From contig NZ_MVHE01000016.1 of assembly GCF_002086155.1 (NCBI RefSeq), forward strand, positions 1-64,000: DNA of 64,000 bases. The letters are read 5' to 3'. The position numbers and the translations under genes were made by a program. The notes beneath the pieces are model-generated. The model was not told where the DNA came from, searched no databases, and saw nothing but the letters and a program-made list of their open reading frames with translations. Positions 13,601 through 23,980 of the stretch are shown in pieces (the first letter of the stretch is position 1; each line of letters starts with the position of its first letter). The stretch is from Mycobacterium angelicum. GTDB lineage: Bacteria; Actinomycetota; Actinomycetes; Mycobacteriales; Mycobacteriaceae.

Positions 13601-14704
13601 CTAGCGCGTTTTCAGTTCGACGAAGGGCGGACGCACCACTTCGCACTCCACGGCACGTCCGCGCACGTCGACGGTGATTTGCTGGCCGTCTTTCACGTCC
13701 GCGTCGGTGTCGATAAGCGCCAGCGCAATGCCCACTTGCAATGTCGGAGAAAACGTTCCGGACGTGGTGACGCCGATGGCGCGCTCGCCTTGGAGCACCG
13801 TCAACCCCGGCCGCAGCACACCGCGGCCGACCATGCGCAGCCCCCGCAACAAACGCCTCGGCCCGGCTTCCTTCTCGGCCAGCAGCGCATCATGGCCGAA
13901 GAACGCCGCTTTCTTCCAGCCGATCGCCCAGCCGCACCGGGCCTGTAGTGGGGAGATGTCGAGCGAAAGTTCGTGACCATGCAGCGGATAGCCCATCTCA
14001 GTGCGCAAGGTGTCGCGGGCGCCCAGCCCGGCGGGCTCACCACCGGAGTCGGTCACCGCGGCCGCCAGGGCATCGAACACCACGCTCGCAGACTCCCAGG
14101 GCGGCAGCAGTTCGTACCCATGCTCGCCGGTGTATCCGGTGCGGCAGACCCGCACCGGCACGCCCGAATACGTGGCATCGGCGTAGCCCATGTAGTCCAT
14201 GCCGGTCGGCAGTCCCAGCGCGCCGAGCACGTCGGTGGACCGTGGCCCCTGTACCGCCAGCACCGCGTAGGACCGGTGCAGGTTGGTGATGGTCAAACTG
14301 TCCGGCGCGGCGGCCTGCAGCGCATCGACGACCGCTGCGGTGTTGGCGGCGTTGGGCACCAGGAAGATCTCGTCGTCGGCGACGTAGTAGGCGATCAGAT
14401 CGTCGATGACGCCGCCGGAATCCGTGCAGCACAACGTGTATTGCGCCTTGCCGGGACCGATGCGGGTCAGGTCGTTGGTCAGTGCGGAGTTGACGAACTG
14501 CGCCGCGCCGGGTCCTTTGACCAGAGCCTTGCCGAGATGGCTGACGTCGAACAGGCCGACGGCGTTTCGGGTGGCGTTGTGCTCGCTGACGGTGCCGGCA
14601 TACGACACCGGCATCGACCAGCCGCTGAATTCGGCGAAACTTGCGCCCAGTTCGCGGTGGCGGTCTTCCAGCGGTCCCTGTAGCAGTTCTGGCGCAGCGC
14701 TCAC
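13601..14704 (-). CDS. gcvT: Glycine cleavage system T protein (aminomethyltransferase)
   Basis: 367 residues from GTG 14704. GcvT transfers the methylene group from the aminomethyl-lipoyl H protein to tetrahydrofolate. Seen: [66 protein letters not shown] and [20 protein letters not shown]. Only the T protein lies here; the H and P proteins are elsewhere, as in M. tuberculosis. Upstream of ilvE on the same strand (53 nt gap) and divergent from the adenylyl cyclase with only 45 nt between starts, so the two promoters must be very compact. Confidence 0.95.
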   Translation of the reverse strand: MSAAPELLQGPLEDRHRELGASFAEFSGWSMPVSYAGTVSEHNATRNAVGLFDVSHLGKALVKGPGAAQFVNSALTNDLTRIGPGKAQYTLCCTDSGGVIDDLIAYYVADDEIFLVPNAANTAAVVDALQAAAPDSLTITNLHRSYAVLAVQGPRSTDVLGALGLPTGMDYMGYADATYSGVPVRVCRTGYTGEHGYELLPPWESASVVFDALAAAVTDSGGEPAGLGARDTLRTEMGYPLHGHELSLDISPLQARCGWAIGWKKAAFFGHDALLAEKEAGPRRLLRGLRMVGRGVLRPGLTVLQGERAIGVTTSGTFSPTLQVGIALALIDTDADVKDGQQITVDVRGRAVECEVVRPPFVELKTR

Positions 14705-14749
14705 GGCGTCCCACCCTAATCGAGGACTGCGGCTGGCACACTTTGGTAG

Positions 14750-16027
14750 ATGTCCGATTCCCTTGCTAACGGTGGCGACCCGCGGCGCCCGGCACCGCCG
14801 GGCTTGCGATCGCCACTGGCTAACGGCGGCGACCCGCAGCCCCCGGCACCGCCGGGCTTGCGATCGCCACTGGCTAACGGCGGCGACCCGCAGCGCCCGG
14901 CATCGCCGCGCTTGCGATCGCCACTGGATTTCGAGGCGCTGGAAGCAGCAGGAATCGCTAACCCTCGGGAGCGCGCCGACCTGATCAAGTACCTAGACGA
15001 CCTTGGTTTCACAGTCGAGGACATGACGGAAGCCGAACGGCGCGGACGGCTGTTCGGGCTGGCCGGCGACGTCCTCTCCTGGTCGGGACGCCCGGTCTAC
15101 ACCTTTCAGACCGCGGCCGAACAACTCGGCTTGTCGGCCGAACAGGTCGCGCGCGCCTGGGCGCTGCTTGGTCTGACCGTCGCCGGTCCCGACGTTCCCG
15201 CCCTCAGCCAGGCCGACGTCGACGCCCTGGCTACCTGGGTCGCGCTCAAGACGTTTGTGGGCGAGGACGGCGCGCACGGACTGCTGCGGGTACTCGGCGC
15301 CACCATGGCCCGGCTCGCCGAGGCCGAGTCGACGCTGATCCGCGCCGGTGCGCCGGACATCCAGATGACCCACACCCACGATGAACTCGCCACGGCGCAG
15401 GCTTACCGCTCGGTGGCCCAATTCATCCCCCGCCTGGGCGCACTGATCGACATCGTTCACCGCCACCATCTGGCCAGCGCCCGGACCCACTTCGAGGGCG
15501 TGATTCGGGACACGTCGGCAAGCGTGGTGTGCGGCATCGGTTTTGCGGACCTGTCGAATTTCACCGTGCTAACTCAGGCGCTGACGCCCGTGCAGTTGTC
15601 GGACCTGCTCAACGAGTTCGCTGGGACCGTCACCGACGTGGTCCATGCCGATGGCGGCCGGGTCGTGAAGTTCATCGGCGACGAGGTGATGTGGGTGAGC
15701 GGGTCGGCCGGGCGGCTCGCGCAGGCAGCGATCGATCTCGTCGGGCATCCCAGGGCGCGCGAGGAGGGTCTGCACGTCCGCGCCGGCTTGGCATACGGGA
15801 CTTCGCTGGCCATCAACGGCGATTACTTCGGCAACACGGTTAACCTGGCCGCGCGTTTGGTGGCATCCGCGGCCCCGGGGCAGGTCTTGGCCGACGCAGC
15901 ACTGCACGAGCAACTGCCGGAGTGGCCCGCGACCGCCCACGGCCCGTTGAGGCTCAAGGGTTTCGACGCCCCGGTTCCCGCCTTCGAACTGCTCGGCAGC
16001 CCGGCGGAGACGACGCTGCCGAGCTAA
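14750..16027 (+). CDS. Class III adenylyl cyclase (Rv2212-like) with N-terminal repeat insertion
   Basis: 425 residues. The C-terminal cyclase domain (about 255-425) has the metal-binding aspartates in FADLSNF (Asp267) and FIGDEVMW (Asp311) and the transition-state pair in NLAAR (Asn365, Arg369), so it should be catalytically competent. An all-helical N-terminal regulatory region (about 60-250) precedes it. M. tuberculosis Rv2212, from memory about 378 residues starting [15 protein letters not shown], makes cAMP and has been reported to respond to pH and fatty acids. Here 54 residues (6-59) are wedged exactly between MSDSL and [10 protein letters not shown] by three copies of a 54-bp repeat. 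Start ATG 14750 is supported by the identity of the split N-terminus. Confidence 0.93.
   Translation: MSDSLANGGDPRRPAPPGLRSPLANGGDPQPPAPPGLRSPLANGGDPQRPASPRLRSPLDFEALEAAGIANPRERADLIKYLDDLGFTVEDMTEAERRGRLFGLAGDVLSWSGRPVYTFQTAAEQLGLSAEQVARAWALLGLTVAGPDVPALSQADVDALATWVALKTFVGEDGAHGLLRVLGATMARLAEAESTLIRAGAPDIQMTHTHDELATAQAYRSVAQFIPRLGALIDIVHRHHLASARTHFEGVIRDTSASVVCGIGFADLSNFTVLTQALTPVQLSDLLNEFAGTVTDVVHADGGRVVKFIGDEVMWVSGSAGRLAQAAIDLVGHPRAREEGLHVRAGLAYGTSLAINGDYFGNTVNLAARLVASAAPGQVLADAALHEQLPEWPATAHGPLRLKGFDAPVPAFELLGSPAETTLPS
14765..14926 (+). repeat. Three-copy 54-bp in-frame tandem repeat (VNTR-like)
   Basis: Units are 14765-14818, 14819-14872 and 14873-14926, differing at only a few bases. 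Each encodes an 18-residue block of the form ANGGDPxxPAxPxLRSPL. The unit contains GCGATCGC and, in the first two copies, a CCGGCACCGCCGGG inverted repeat. Because 54 is a multiple of three and there is no stop, the cyclase frame survives any copy number. The element sits 12 nt after the ATG of the adenylyl cyclase gene. Confidence 0.95.
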
Positions 16028-16057
16028 TCACCTTCCCGGTGACTAGGGTGGTTGCCC

Positions 16058-17614
16058 GTGACCAACGAACCGGGCTACCGATCCCCTGCTGTCAACGTCG
16101 CCACATCGCTACCCAAACGTGGTACGGCATCGGCGGTCTTGCTCGTCCCGGTGTTATCGGCCGGCGATGACGACCGACCCGGCGCAGTCGTGGCGTCGGC
16201 TGAGCCGTTCCTGTCTGCGGATGCGGTGGCCGAAATCGAGGCCGGGCTGCGGGCGCTGGGCGCCACCGGCGCCAGCGAACAACTACATCGATTGGTAGTG
16301 GCGTCGCTGCCGGTGGGCAGCGTGCTGACCGTCGGCCTGGGCAAGTCGCGTCCCGAGTGGCCCGCCGATACGATCCGGCGCGCCGCCGGGGTGGCCGCGC
16401 GGTCGCTGGGCACCGCCGAAGCGGTGATCACCACGCTGGGCCAGCTGCCCGGCGAAGACGTCTGCTCAGCCGCCGTGGAGGGGTTGATCCTGGGCAGCTA
16501 CCGGTTCAGCGCCTTCCGCAGCGCCAAGACCGCGCCCAGAGATGCTGGGTTGAGCAAGATCACGGTGCTGACTACGGCTCAGCACACCAAGGAAGCTAAG
16601 CAGCAGAGTGCGCACGGCGCGGCCGTCGCGACAGCTGTCGCCACCGCCCGCGATTTCGTCAATACTCCCCCGAGCCACTTGTTCCCGGCCGAATTCGCCA
16701 AGCGCGCAAAGGCTTTGGGCGAAGCCGCGGGCCTGGAAGTGGAGGTGCTCGACGACAAGGCGCTGGCCAGGGCGGGCTATGGCGGCGTGATCGGGGTGGG
16801 CCAGGGCTCGTCGCGGCCGCCGCGGCTGGTGCGGCTGAGCTATCGGGGATCGCGACTGGCCAAAAGCCCGAAGAAGGCCAAGCGAGTGGCGTTGGTGGGC
16901 AAGGGAATCACCTTCGATACGGGTGGGATCTCAATCAAACCCGCGGCGTCCATGCATCACATGACCTCGGATATGGGTGGGGCGGCCGCGGTTATCGCGA
17001 CCGTGACCCTGGCCGCGCAGCTGGAGCTGCCCATCGACGTGATCGCCACGGTGCCAATGGCGGAGAACATGCCCTCGGCGACCGCGCAGCGCCCCGGTGA
17101 CGTCCTGACGCAGTACGGCGGAACCACGGTCGAGGTGCTCAATACCGACGCCGAGGGCCGGCTGATCCTGGCCGACGCCATCGTTCGCGCCTGCGAGGAC
17201 AATCCGGACTACCTCATCGAGACGTCCACCCTGACCGGGGCACAGACGGTGGCGCTGGGCGCGCGGATACCCGGGGTGATGGGCAGCGACGCGTTCCGCG
17301 ACCGGGTCGCGGCGATCTCGCAGCGCGTAGGCGAAAACGGTTGGCCCATGCCGCTGCCCGATGAACTGAAGGACGACCTGAAGTCGACCGTGGCCGACTT
17401 GGCCAACGTGAGTGGGCAGCGCTACGCCGGGATGCTGGTAGCCGGAGTCTTCCTGCGCGAGTTCGTCGCCGATTCGGTGCAGTGGGCGCACATCGACGTG
17501 GCCGGACCGGCTTACAACACCGGCGGCGCTTGGGGTTACAACCCCAAGGGGGCCACCGGCGTGCCCGCCCGAACGATGTTCGCGGTGCTCGAGGACATCG
17601 CCCAGAACGGCTAG
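16058..17614 (+). CDS. pepB: Leucyl aminopeptidase (M17 family)
   Basis: 518 residues from GTG 16058 ([14 protein letters not shown]), close to the 515 I recall for Rv2213. The C-terminal catalytic domain shows the two-zinc M17 motifs [11 protein letters not shown] and NTDAEGRL (residues 362-369), plus [15 protein letters not shown]. The enzyme removes N-terminal residues from peptides in the cytosol. A TTG at 16052 is also in frame but only two codons earlier; GGGTGG precedes the GTG. It lies 30 nt after the adenylyl cyclase gene, so co-transcription is likely. Convergent with the FAD enzyme, 7 nt between stops. Confidence 0.95.
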   Translation: MTNEPGYRSPAVNVATSLPKRGTASAVLLVPVLSAGDDDRPGAVVASAEPFLSADAVAEIEAGLRALGATGASEQLHRLVVASLPVGSVLTVGLGKSRPEWPADTIRRAAGVAARSLGTAEAVITTLGQLPGEDVCSAAVEGLILGSYRFSAFRSAKTAPRDAGLSKITVLTTAQHTKEAKQQSAHGAAVATAVATARDFVNTPPSHLFPAEFAKRAKALGEAAGLEVEVLDDKALARAGYGGVIGVGQGSSRPPRLVRLSYRGSRLAKSPKKAKRVALVGKGITFDTGGISIKPAASMHHMTSDMGGAAAVIATVTLAAQLELPIDVIATVPMAENMPSATAQRPGDVLTQYGGTTVEVLNTDAEGRLILADAIVRACEDNPDYLIETSTLTGAQTVALGARIPGVMGSDAFRDRVAAISQRVGENGWPMPLPDELKDDLKSTVADLANVSGQRYAGMLVAGVFLREFVADSVQWAHIDVAGPAYNTGGAWGYNPKGATGVPARTMFAVLEDIAQNG

Positions 17615-17621
17615 CCGGCGT

Positions 17622-19208
17622 TCACTTGGTCAGCAGCGACGTCACCGCTCGGCGCATCGTGCGGCGCGGCCAGCCGGTAACACCGTCGGCGGCCAGGGCG
17701 GCTTGGGCCGCGTTGCGCCCGCACGCCCCGTGCACCGAACCTCCAGGAGTTGCCGACGCGCTGCCCAGATAGAGCCGCTCGACCGGAGTTTCGGCTCGGC
17801 CCATGCCGGCCGCCGGGCGGAAGATCAACATCTGCTGCAGTTGCGCGGTGCCGCCGTTGAGCGCACCCAGATGCAGGTTGGCATCGCTGGCTTCCAAGTC
17901 CGACGGGCGTTGCACGAAGCGGTGTATCACCCGGGCAGCGAAGCCCGGCGCATGTTCTTCGATGACGTGATCCACCGATTTGGCCAGCCGCTCGGCCGAC
18001 GTGTCGTCAGCGACGTTGCGCGGCAAATGCGTGTAGGCCCAAACGCTTTCGGTCCCCTTCGGTGATCGCGTCGAATCGGCTGTGGTGGTCTGGCCCAGCA
18101 GCATGAACGGATGTTCAGGCACCACACGGGTATTGAGGTCCGCCATCCAGCGAACCAACCCGTCCGCGTCGGCCCCGAGATGTACCGTGCCGACGCTGTG
18201 CAAGCTATTCGATCGCCAGGGAATGGGCCCGTCGAGTGCATAGTTGACCTTCACCACGGGCGGATCCCAGACATAGTGCTCGAGTTCGCCACGCAGGGCG
18301 CGCGGTACCGCGTCAGCGGGCAGCATGTCGCAGAACAGTCGCGGCGCCGTCACATCGGCCACGATCGCCCGGCGAGCACGAACCGTTCGCCCCGCACTCG
18401 TCGTCACCCCGACCGCACGCCCGCCTTGCACCTGGACGCGCGAAACGTTTTGGTTGTACTCGATTTTGGCGCCGGCCGAGCACGCACGGTTCACCAGGGC
18501 CGCCGTCAATTGTCCGGACCCGCCGACCGGGACCGGCCAGCCGCAGTCCTGGCCGAGCATGGTCATCAAGAAACCCATTACCCCGCTACCCGGCGCATCC
18601 GGTGGGATATCGGCGTGCATTGCGTTGCCTAGCAACAGAATTCGTGGTGCCTCACCGGCGAACAGGCGATCCACCATCGTGTTGGCCGGCTGCACCAGCA
18701 GATGCGCAAGCCGAACGGCCTCGGACGTGCCCAGCCGCCGGAGCAGCTGGATGGTCGCCCGCACCGGCGGAAACGGCGCCAGCATCGCGTCCAGCAGCGG
18801 CGACTTGATCTTGTTCCACAAATCGACTGCGCGCCACCAGTTTTCACCGTCGGCACGCTCCCGGCGCTCGAATTCCGCCGCGGTACGCGCCGGATCGCGG
18901 TAGAGCACGGGCGGGTCCTCATCGGTTGCGCTGCGCGGATGCCCCACCACCGCAGGGGCATGCGACCATTGCAGGCCGTGGTCCTCCAACTGCAGCGCCG
19001 CCATCGCCGGTGAGGCCACTGTCATCGGATAAAAGGAGCTGAATAAGTCGGTGATGTAGCCGGGCGTGACCTCGGCGCTGCGCACCGCACCGCCAGCTTC
19101 GGGCTGGGCTTCCAGCACCAGCACGTCCCAGCCGGCATCGGCGAGCATGGACGCGGCTACCAGGCCGTGGTGTCCGGCGCCGATCACGACCGCGTCTGCG
19201 GACTCCAC
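17622..19208 (-). CDS. FAD-dependent oxidoreductase, phytoene desaturase/amine oxidase-like
   Basis: 528 residues from GTG 19208. The N-terminal dinucleotide fold ADAVVIGAGHHGLVAASMLADAG and GGAVRSAE place it in the phytoene dehydrogenase-like (COG1233) group of the amine oxidase superfamily. The C-terminus has a FAD-contacting LYLGSASATPGGSVHGACGRNAA. The substrate cannot be told from sequence; no carotenoid genes are nearby. It starts 2 nt after the stop of the SRPBCC gene, so the pair is an operon. I do not recall this pair between pepB and ephD in M. tuberculosis, so it looks like an accessory insertion. Confidence 0.88.
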   Translation of the reverse strand: MESADAVVIGAGHHGLVAASMLADAGWDVLVLEAQPEAGGAVRSAEVTPGYITDLFSSFYPMTVASPAMAALQLEDHGLQWSHAPAVVGHPRSATDEDPPVLYRDPARTAAEFERRERADGENWWRAVDLWNKIKSPLLDAMLAPFPPVRATIQLLRRLGTSEAVRLAHLLVQPANTMVDRLFAGEAPRILLLGNAMHADIPPDAPGSGVMGFLMTMLGQDCGWPVPVGGSGQLTAALVNRACSAGAKIEYNQNVSRVQVQGGRAVGVTTSAGRTVRARRAIVADVTAPRLFCDMLPADAVPRALRGELEHYVWDPPVVKVNYALDGPIPWRSNSLHSVGTVHLGADADGLVRWMADLNTRVVPEHPFMLLGQTTTADSTRSPKGTESVWAYTHLPRNVADDTSAERLAKSVDHVIEEHAPGFAARVIHRFVQRPSDLEASDANLHLGALNGGTAQLQQMLIFRPAAGMGRAETPVERLYLGSASATPGGSVHGACGRNAAQAALAADGVTGWPRRTMRRAVTSLLTK

Positions 19209-19210
19209 GG

Positions 19211-19675
19211 TTATCGGACCTGACTGGGCTCGAAACGTTCCGCCATGGCCGCAAGACGCAGCAGGCATTCCCGGTTGCGCGGGTAGATGCCAACCAGGGC
19301 CAGCCGATCCGGAATCAGGCCGATCACCCCTTCGACCGGCGCCTCGATCATCGCTACCCGGCATCCACCCGGGATTTCGCTCAGGCGCATCGTTATCCGT
19401 GCGGCGCCGAACAAGCCGAGTCCGGCATGCAGCACCAATTCCTCTCCCGGGGTGCAACTCTCGACGACGGTCTGGTCGTTGATCACCAACGGCCACACCC
19501 CGATCGAGTGCCGGATCGCCGACCCGGGCTCCGGCCACTGCGAGTCGACGGCACGGGTCCGGCTGTTGCCCACCACCCATTGCGAGTAGGTCCAGCCGTT
19601 GGCCAGGACATCCCACACGGCCTGACGGGATGCCTCCACCTCGCGAACGGCGGCCAGTTCTTGAGTCGCGGTCAT
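19211..19675 (-). CDS. SRPBCC-fold protein (polyketide cyclase/lipid-transfer type)
   Basis: 154 residues from ATG 19675, with GGAGG five bases upstream; a TTG at 19678 is less well spaced. The N-terminus REVEASRQAVWDVLANGWTYSQWVVGNSRTRAVDSQWPEPGS is the typical first strand and helices of a START/Bet v1-like (SRPBCC) fold, which encloses a hydrophobic ligand pocket. The function is unknown. Tight coupling to the FAD oxidoreductase suggests it presents or receives that enzyme's hydrophobic substrate; this is inference. Confidence 0.85.
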   Translation of the reverse strand: MTATQELAAVREVEASRQAVWDVLANGWTYSQWVVGNSRTRAVDSQWPEPGSAIRHSIGVWPLVINDQTVVESCTPGEELVLHAGLGLFGAARITMRLSEIPGGCRVAMIEAPVEGVIGLIPDRLALVGIYPRNRECLLRLAAMAERFEPSQVR

Positions 19676-19837
19676 CAAATCCTCCCGGTGTCGAACACGA
19701 TCTCCGGGGGATACCCGGCCGCCGGGAAAGTACTACGAAACCGGACAGTTCAATTCGCTGGCAAACTTTTTCAGGTTTAGCCGCTCGGCGGCGCGGCTAC
19801 TTAACCCACGACAAAAACCAACGGGAAAGGCCGGATT

Positions 19838-20182
19838 GTGACTGTACGACGGTTGATCATCGCGGTAAGCGCCGTGCTGCTGGTGGCCGGCGTAATTGGG
19901 CTTTTGGTGCCGGTGACGGTGTCCAACAGCAACGGCGGCTCCGTTTCCTGCGGAAACGGGATTGCGGCGGATCTTTCAGGGGCCAGGGCGGCCAACGATC
20001 AAAGCGGGGCCAACATCCCGATTCTCAACCAGATTGTCCCGCACACCGACTTCGTTGCCCAATGTGAATCGGCCGTATCGGGCCGGCGCATGTGGACCAT
20101 CCCGCTGGCGGTTATCGGGTTCGTCGGGATAGCGGGCGCGCTGCTGGTCCGGCGCAACGAAGGCGCCGCGACGGGAGTCTGA
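19838..20182 (+). CDS. Small two-helix membrane protein, unknown function
   Basis: 114 residues from GTG 19838. An N-terminal helix (RLIIAVSAVLLVAGVIGLLVP) and a C-terminal helix (MWTIPLAVIGFVGIAGALLV) enclose a ~55-residue extracytoplasmic loop. The loop has two cysteines (SVSCGNG and AQCESA) that could form a disulfide. I do not recognise a named family. The stop lies 2 nt before the stop of convergent ephD. Upstream, about 160 bp separates it from the divergent SRPBCC gene; the promoters of both must lie there. Confidence 0.72.
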   Translation: MTVRRLIIAVSAVLLVAGVIGLLVPVTVSNSNGGSVSCGNGIAADLSGARAANDQSGANIPILNQIVPHTDFVAQCESAVSGRRMWTIPLAVIGFVGIAGALLVRRNEGAATGV

Positions 20183-20184
20183 GG

Positions 20185-21957
20185 TCAGATCACCCGCATC
20201 CGGGCCGTACTGCGCAGTGCCTGCGGCAGCACCCTGGAAAGGCCGTACAACGCGTATGCCTCGAAGGTGACCGGACGGATCGGCTTGTTCTTCTTCACCG
20301 CTGAGACGATCGCATTGGCAACCTTGTCCGGTCCGTAGCTGCGCAACCCGAACATCTTCTCCAGCTGCCCGCGCCGGTCATCGACCTGCTCACTCTTGTC
20401 GATCCGTGCGTCGAAGCGGGTGGCTTGGATGATGTTGGTGTTGATGACCCCGGGGCAGATCGTGGTCAACCCGACACCGGCGGCGTCGAGCTCGGCACGC
20501 AGGCAGTCGGAGAACATGTACGTCGCCGCCTTGGAGGTGCAGTAGGCGCTGAGCGATTGCAGCGGCGCGTATGCGGCCATCGACGACACGTTGACGATGT
20601 GCCCGCCGGTTCCCCGCGCAACCAGGCGCTGTCCGAACGCCCGGCAACCGTTCACCACGCCGCCCAGGTTGATGTCCAGAACGCGGTCGAATTGCTCGGC
20701 GGGCGTGTCCAGGAAGGCCCCTGCCTGCCCGATACCGGCGTTGTTGACCACGATGTCGGGGACGCCGTACTCGGCGCTGACTCGCTCGGCAAACGCCTCG
20801 ACCGCCGAGGCATCCGACACATCCAGCACGTAGGCGTGCGCGATGCCGCCGCGTGCGGCGATCTCCGCGGCCGTTTCCTTGACCGTGGCCTCATCGATAT
20901 CGCTGATGACCAATTCGGCGCCCTCGCGCGCGAAGGCCAGCGCGGTCTCCCGGCCGATTCCACTGCCTGCACCGGTGACCGACACCAGGGTGTCGCCGAA
21001 GTATCCGCGCGGGCGGCCCACCTGGGCACGCAGCAACGCGCGGCTTGGCGGCTTGCCTTCGGCGAGGTCGGCGAAGTCGTGTAACGCGGCCGCCATCACC
21101 TGCGGGTGCGACATCGGCGAGAAGTGACCGGCCCTGATATCGCGCCGCCACAGCCGCGGCACCCAGCGCGCGGTCTCGTCGTACCCGTAGGGCCGCACAT
21201 AAGGATCCCTGGTGTTGACGATGAGCTGCACCGGCACATCGACGACGTGCACCCGGCGGTTGCCGGAAAACGATCGGAAATAGTTGGCGGGATACGTCTT
21301 GACCGAGTGGGCGGCATCGCTGGCCAATTTGTCGGAATGATGGATCTGGTCGTCGGGGATGTTGTCGACCATGTTGCGTCTGACGGCAGCGCTCGACAGC
21401 ACCACCCGCAGGACCAGCGGCGCCAGCACCGGTATCGAGAACAGCACCATGTAGCTCAACCGCAGGGCCTGGCTGATCGCCCGGACGAAGGTGCGTGGGC
21501 GCCACGGCCGCCGCAGACCGCCCAACACGTAGTTGACCAGCTGGTCCTGACTTGGACCCGACACCGACGTGAACGAGGCGACCCCGTCGCCGGCACCGGA
21601 GCGGTGCAGGTATTCCCACACGCCGACCGAACCCCAGTCGTGGCCCAGCACATGGACCGGCTGGCCGGGGCTCAGCTCGCCGATGACCGCGGCGAGATCG
21701 TCGGCGAAACGGGCCATGGTGTAGGCGGAAACGGGCTTGGGCACCGACGACAGCCCCACCCCCCGGTTGTCGTAGCGGATGATCCGGAACCGCTGTGCCA
21801 ACAGCGGAACGACACCGTCCCACAACACATGCGAGTCGGGAAAGCCGTGCACCAGCACCACGGTCGGGCCCCCGGGGTTGCCCTCTTCGTATACCGCGAT
21901 TCGAGTGCCGTCGGCGCTGTCGACGAACTGCTGGGGTGCCTGTTTTGTTGCCGACAT
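20185..21957 (-). CDS. ephD: EphD: alpha/beta-hydrolase fused to a short-chain dehydrogenase
   Basis: 590 residues in two enzymes. Residues ~10-300 are an epoxide-hydrolase-type alpha/beta hydrolase with oxyanion motif HGFPDSH and nucleophile Asp107 in GHDWGS. Residues ~322-590 are an SDR domain with TGAGSGIG (328-335), NNAG and the catalytic Tyr472-x3-Lys476 in YCTSK. M. tuberculosis EphD (about 592 residues) has this same fusion and has been linked to mycolic acid metabolism. Start is ATG 21957. Divergent from dlaT; 224 bp between the starts holds a small hairpin (TGCGCC/GGCGCA, 22055-22072) and no gene. Confidence 0.94.
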   Translation of the reverse strand: MSATKQAPQQFVDSADGTRIAVYEEGNPGGPTVVLVHGFPDSHVLWDGVVPLLAQRFRIIRYDNRGVGLSSVPKPVSAYTMARFADDLAAVIGELSPGQPVHVLGHDWGSVGVWEYLHRSGAGDGVASFTSVSGPSQDQLVNYVLGGLRRPWRPRTFVRAISQALRLSYMVLFSIPVLAPLVLRVVLSSAAVRRNMVDNIPDDQIHHSDKLASDAAHSVKTYPANYFRSFSGNRRVHVVDVPVQLIVNTRDPYVRPYGYDETARWVPRLWRRDIRAGHFSPMSHPQVMAAALHDFADLAEGKPPSRALLRAQVGRPRGYFGDTLVSVTGAGSGIGRETALAFAREGAELVISDIDEATVKETAAEIAARGGIAHAYVLDVSDASAVEAFAERVSAEYGVPDIVVNNAGIGQAGAFLDTPAEQFDRVLDINLGGVVNGCRAFGQRLVARGTGGHIVNVSSMAAYAPLQSLSAYCTSKAATYMFSDCLRAELDAAGVGLTTICPGVINTNIIQATRFDARIDKSEQVDDRRGQLEKMFGLRSYGPDKVANAIVSAVKKNKPIRPVTFEAYALYGLSRVLPQALRSTARMRVI

Positions 21958-22181
21958 TAGACCTCCGAGGACCTCCGCCCGACCCGCGACTTGCTCTTAT
22001 CTTGTGGTCGCCACACCGTAGCAAGGGCCCCCGACAGTCATCCGGCCCTGACTGTGCGCCGACAAAGGCGCAGTGACAGGATAGTTTCGACATCTAGTTG
22101 GGTTCCGCACCCGGTTCGCGACGGTGTGGTAAGCCAGAGATCGACCTGTGCCGACCGACGACGATCCAGGAGTCAATAGAG

Positions 22182-23969
22182 ATGGCCTTCTCAGTCCAGA
22201 TGCCGGCACTTGGTGAAAGCGTCACCGAAGGGACCGTCACCCGCTGGCTCAAGCAGGAAGGTGACACGGTCGAAATCGACGAGCCTCTGGTCGAAGTGTC
22301 GACCGACAAGGTCGACACCGAAATTCCGTCGCCGGCCGCCGGCGTGCTGACCAAGATCGTCGCCCAGGAGGATGACACGGTCGAGGTCGGCGGGGAGCTC
22401 GCCGTGATCGGCGACGCCGCGGACGGTTCCGCAGGTGACGGCCAGGCGGCAGAGCAGCCCACGCAGGAAGCCGAGCCCGAGCCCGAACCCGAGCGGGAAC
22501 CCGAACCCGAACAAGAGACAAAGCCCGAGCCGCAAGAGGCGCCTGCCCAAGCCAAATCCGATCAACCGCCCAGCGGCGACACCAAACCCGTGCTGATGCC
22601 CGAGCTGGGCGAGTCGGTGACCGAAGGCACCGTGACGCGCTGGCTGAAGAAGGTCGGCGATTCGGTTCAGGTCGACGAGCCGCTGGTGGAGGTTTCCACC
22701 GACAAGGTGGACACCGAAATCCCGTCACCGGTGGCCGGCGTTCTGGTCACCATCACCGCCGAGGAGGACGACGTTGTCCAGGTCGGCGGTGAATTGGCGC
22801 GGATCGGCTCCGGTTCCGAGTCCGGCGCCGCCGCACCGGCTCCGAAAGCCGAGCCCGAACCGCAACCCAAGCCGGAAGCTGAACCCGAACCCAAGCCCGA
22901 ACCAAAAGCCGAGTCCAAGCCCGAACCAAAACCTCAACCAAAGCCAGAGCCCGCTGCCCGGGCCGAACCGGCACCGGCTGCCGCCGCCGCCAAGTCTGAG
23001 CCGGAATCCGATGGTTCTCCGTACGTGACCCCACTGGTACGAAAACTGGCCAGCGAGAACAACATCGACCTCGCCGAAGTGACCGGTACCGGTGTGGGCG
23101 GCCGGATCCGCAAGCAAGATGTGTTGGCGGCGGTCGAACAAAAGGCGGAGGCAAAGAAGGAGCCCGCCAAGCCCGCGCCGGCGGCCCAAGCGCCCGCCTC
23201 GGCACCGCCGGCGAAGGCGCCCACCCCGGCCCCGGCGCTGGCACACCTGCGGGGGACCACGCAGAAGGCCAGCCGGATCCGTCAGATCACGGCCAACAAG
23301 ACCCGGGAATCCCTGCAGGCCACCGCCCAGCTCACGCAGACCCACGAGGTCGACATGACCAAGATCGTGGCGTTGCGGGCCAAGGCCAAGAACTCCTTCG
23401 CCGAACGCGAGGGAGTCAACCTGACCTTCCTGCCTTTCTTCGCCAGAGCGGTGATCGACGCCCTCAAGATTCACCCGAACATCAACGCCAGTTACAACGA
23501 GGACACCAAGGAGATCACCTACTACGACGCCGAGCACCTCGGCTTCGCGGTCGATACTGAGCAGGGCCTGCTCTCCCCCGTCATCCACAACGCCGGCGAC
23601 CTGTCGCTGGCCGGCCTGGCCCGCGCGATCGTCGATATCGCCGCGCGTGCCCGGTCCGGCAACCTGAAACCCGACGAGTTGTCCGGGGGCACCTTCACCA
23701 TCACCAACATCGGCAGCCAGGGCGCGTTGTTCGACACCCCGATCCTGGTTCCGCCGCAGGCGGCGATGCTGGGCACCGGGGCCATCGTCAAGCGGCCACG
23801 GGTGGTCGTCGACGAGGTCGGCAACGAATCGATCGGTGTCCGGTCGATCTGCTACCTCCCGCTGACCTACGACCATCGACTCATCGACGGCGCCGATGCC
23901 GGACGCTTCCTCACCACCGTCAAGCACCGACTCGAAGAGGGAGCTTTCGAGGCCGATCTAGGGCTTTGA
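22182..23969 (+). CDS. dlaT: Dihydrolipoamide acyltransferase E2 with two lipoyl domains
   Basis: 595 residues from ATG 22182 (GGAG ten bases upstream). Domain order: lipoyl 1 with Lys43 in [11 protein letters not shown]; a Glu-Pro repeat linker; lipoyl 2 with Lys175 in the same motif; a Lys-Pro-Glu linker; a peripheral-subunit-binding domain (about 279-316); and a catalytic acetyltransferase core ending in [14 protein letters not shown] with His565 and Asp569. DlaT is the E2 of the mycobacterial pyruvate dehydrogenase complex and is also part of the peroxynitrite reductase/peroxidase with AhpD/AhpC in M. tuberculosis. It is about 40 residues longer than the M. tuberculosis protein I remember, mostly in the linkers. 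The genes for its lipoylation (lipB, lipA) lie 2-4 kb downstream. Confidence 0.95.
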   Translation: MAFSVQMPALGESVTEGTVTRWLKQEGDTVEIDEPLVEVSTDKVDTEIPSPAAGVLTKIVAQEDDTVEVGGELAVIGDAADGSAGDGQAAEQPTQEAEPEPEPEREPEPEQETKPEPQEAPAQAKSDQPPSGDTKPVLMPELGESVTEGTVTRWLKKVGDSVQVDEPLVEVSTDKVDTEIPSPVAGVLVTITAEEDDVVQVGGELARIGSGSESGAAAPAPKAEPEPQPKPEAEPEPKPEPKAESKPEPKPQPKPEPAARAEPAPAAAAAKSEPESDGSPYVTPLVRKLASENNIDLAEVTGTGVGGRIRKQDVLAAVEQKAEAKKEPAKPAPAAQAPASAPPAKAPTPAPALAHLRGTTQKASRIRQITANKTRESLQATAQLTQTHEVDMTKIVALRAKAKNSFAEREGVNLTFLPFFARAVIDALKIHPNINASYNEDTKEITYYDAEHLGFAVDTEQGLLSPVIHNAGDLSLAGLARAIVDIAARARSGNLKPDELSGGTFTITNIGSQGALFDTPILVPPQAAMLGTGAIVKRPRVVVDEVGNESIGVRSICYLPLTYDHRLIDGADAGRFLTTVKHRLEEGAFEADLGL

Positions 23970-23980
23970 ACAGGGCGCAA

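Noticed and set aside
14716..15024. Minus-strand frame over the cyclase repeat with [10 protein letters not shown] blocks
   Set aside because: It exists only because the 54-bp repeat is open in this frame as well; the plus-strand cyclase is a clear family member and covers it.
22055..22072. TGCGCC-6-GGCGCA hairpin in the ephD-dlaT gap as a riboswitch or lipoate-linked regulator
   Set aside because: Only a six-base stem with no conserved aptamer features; too little to call.
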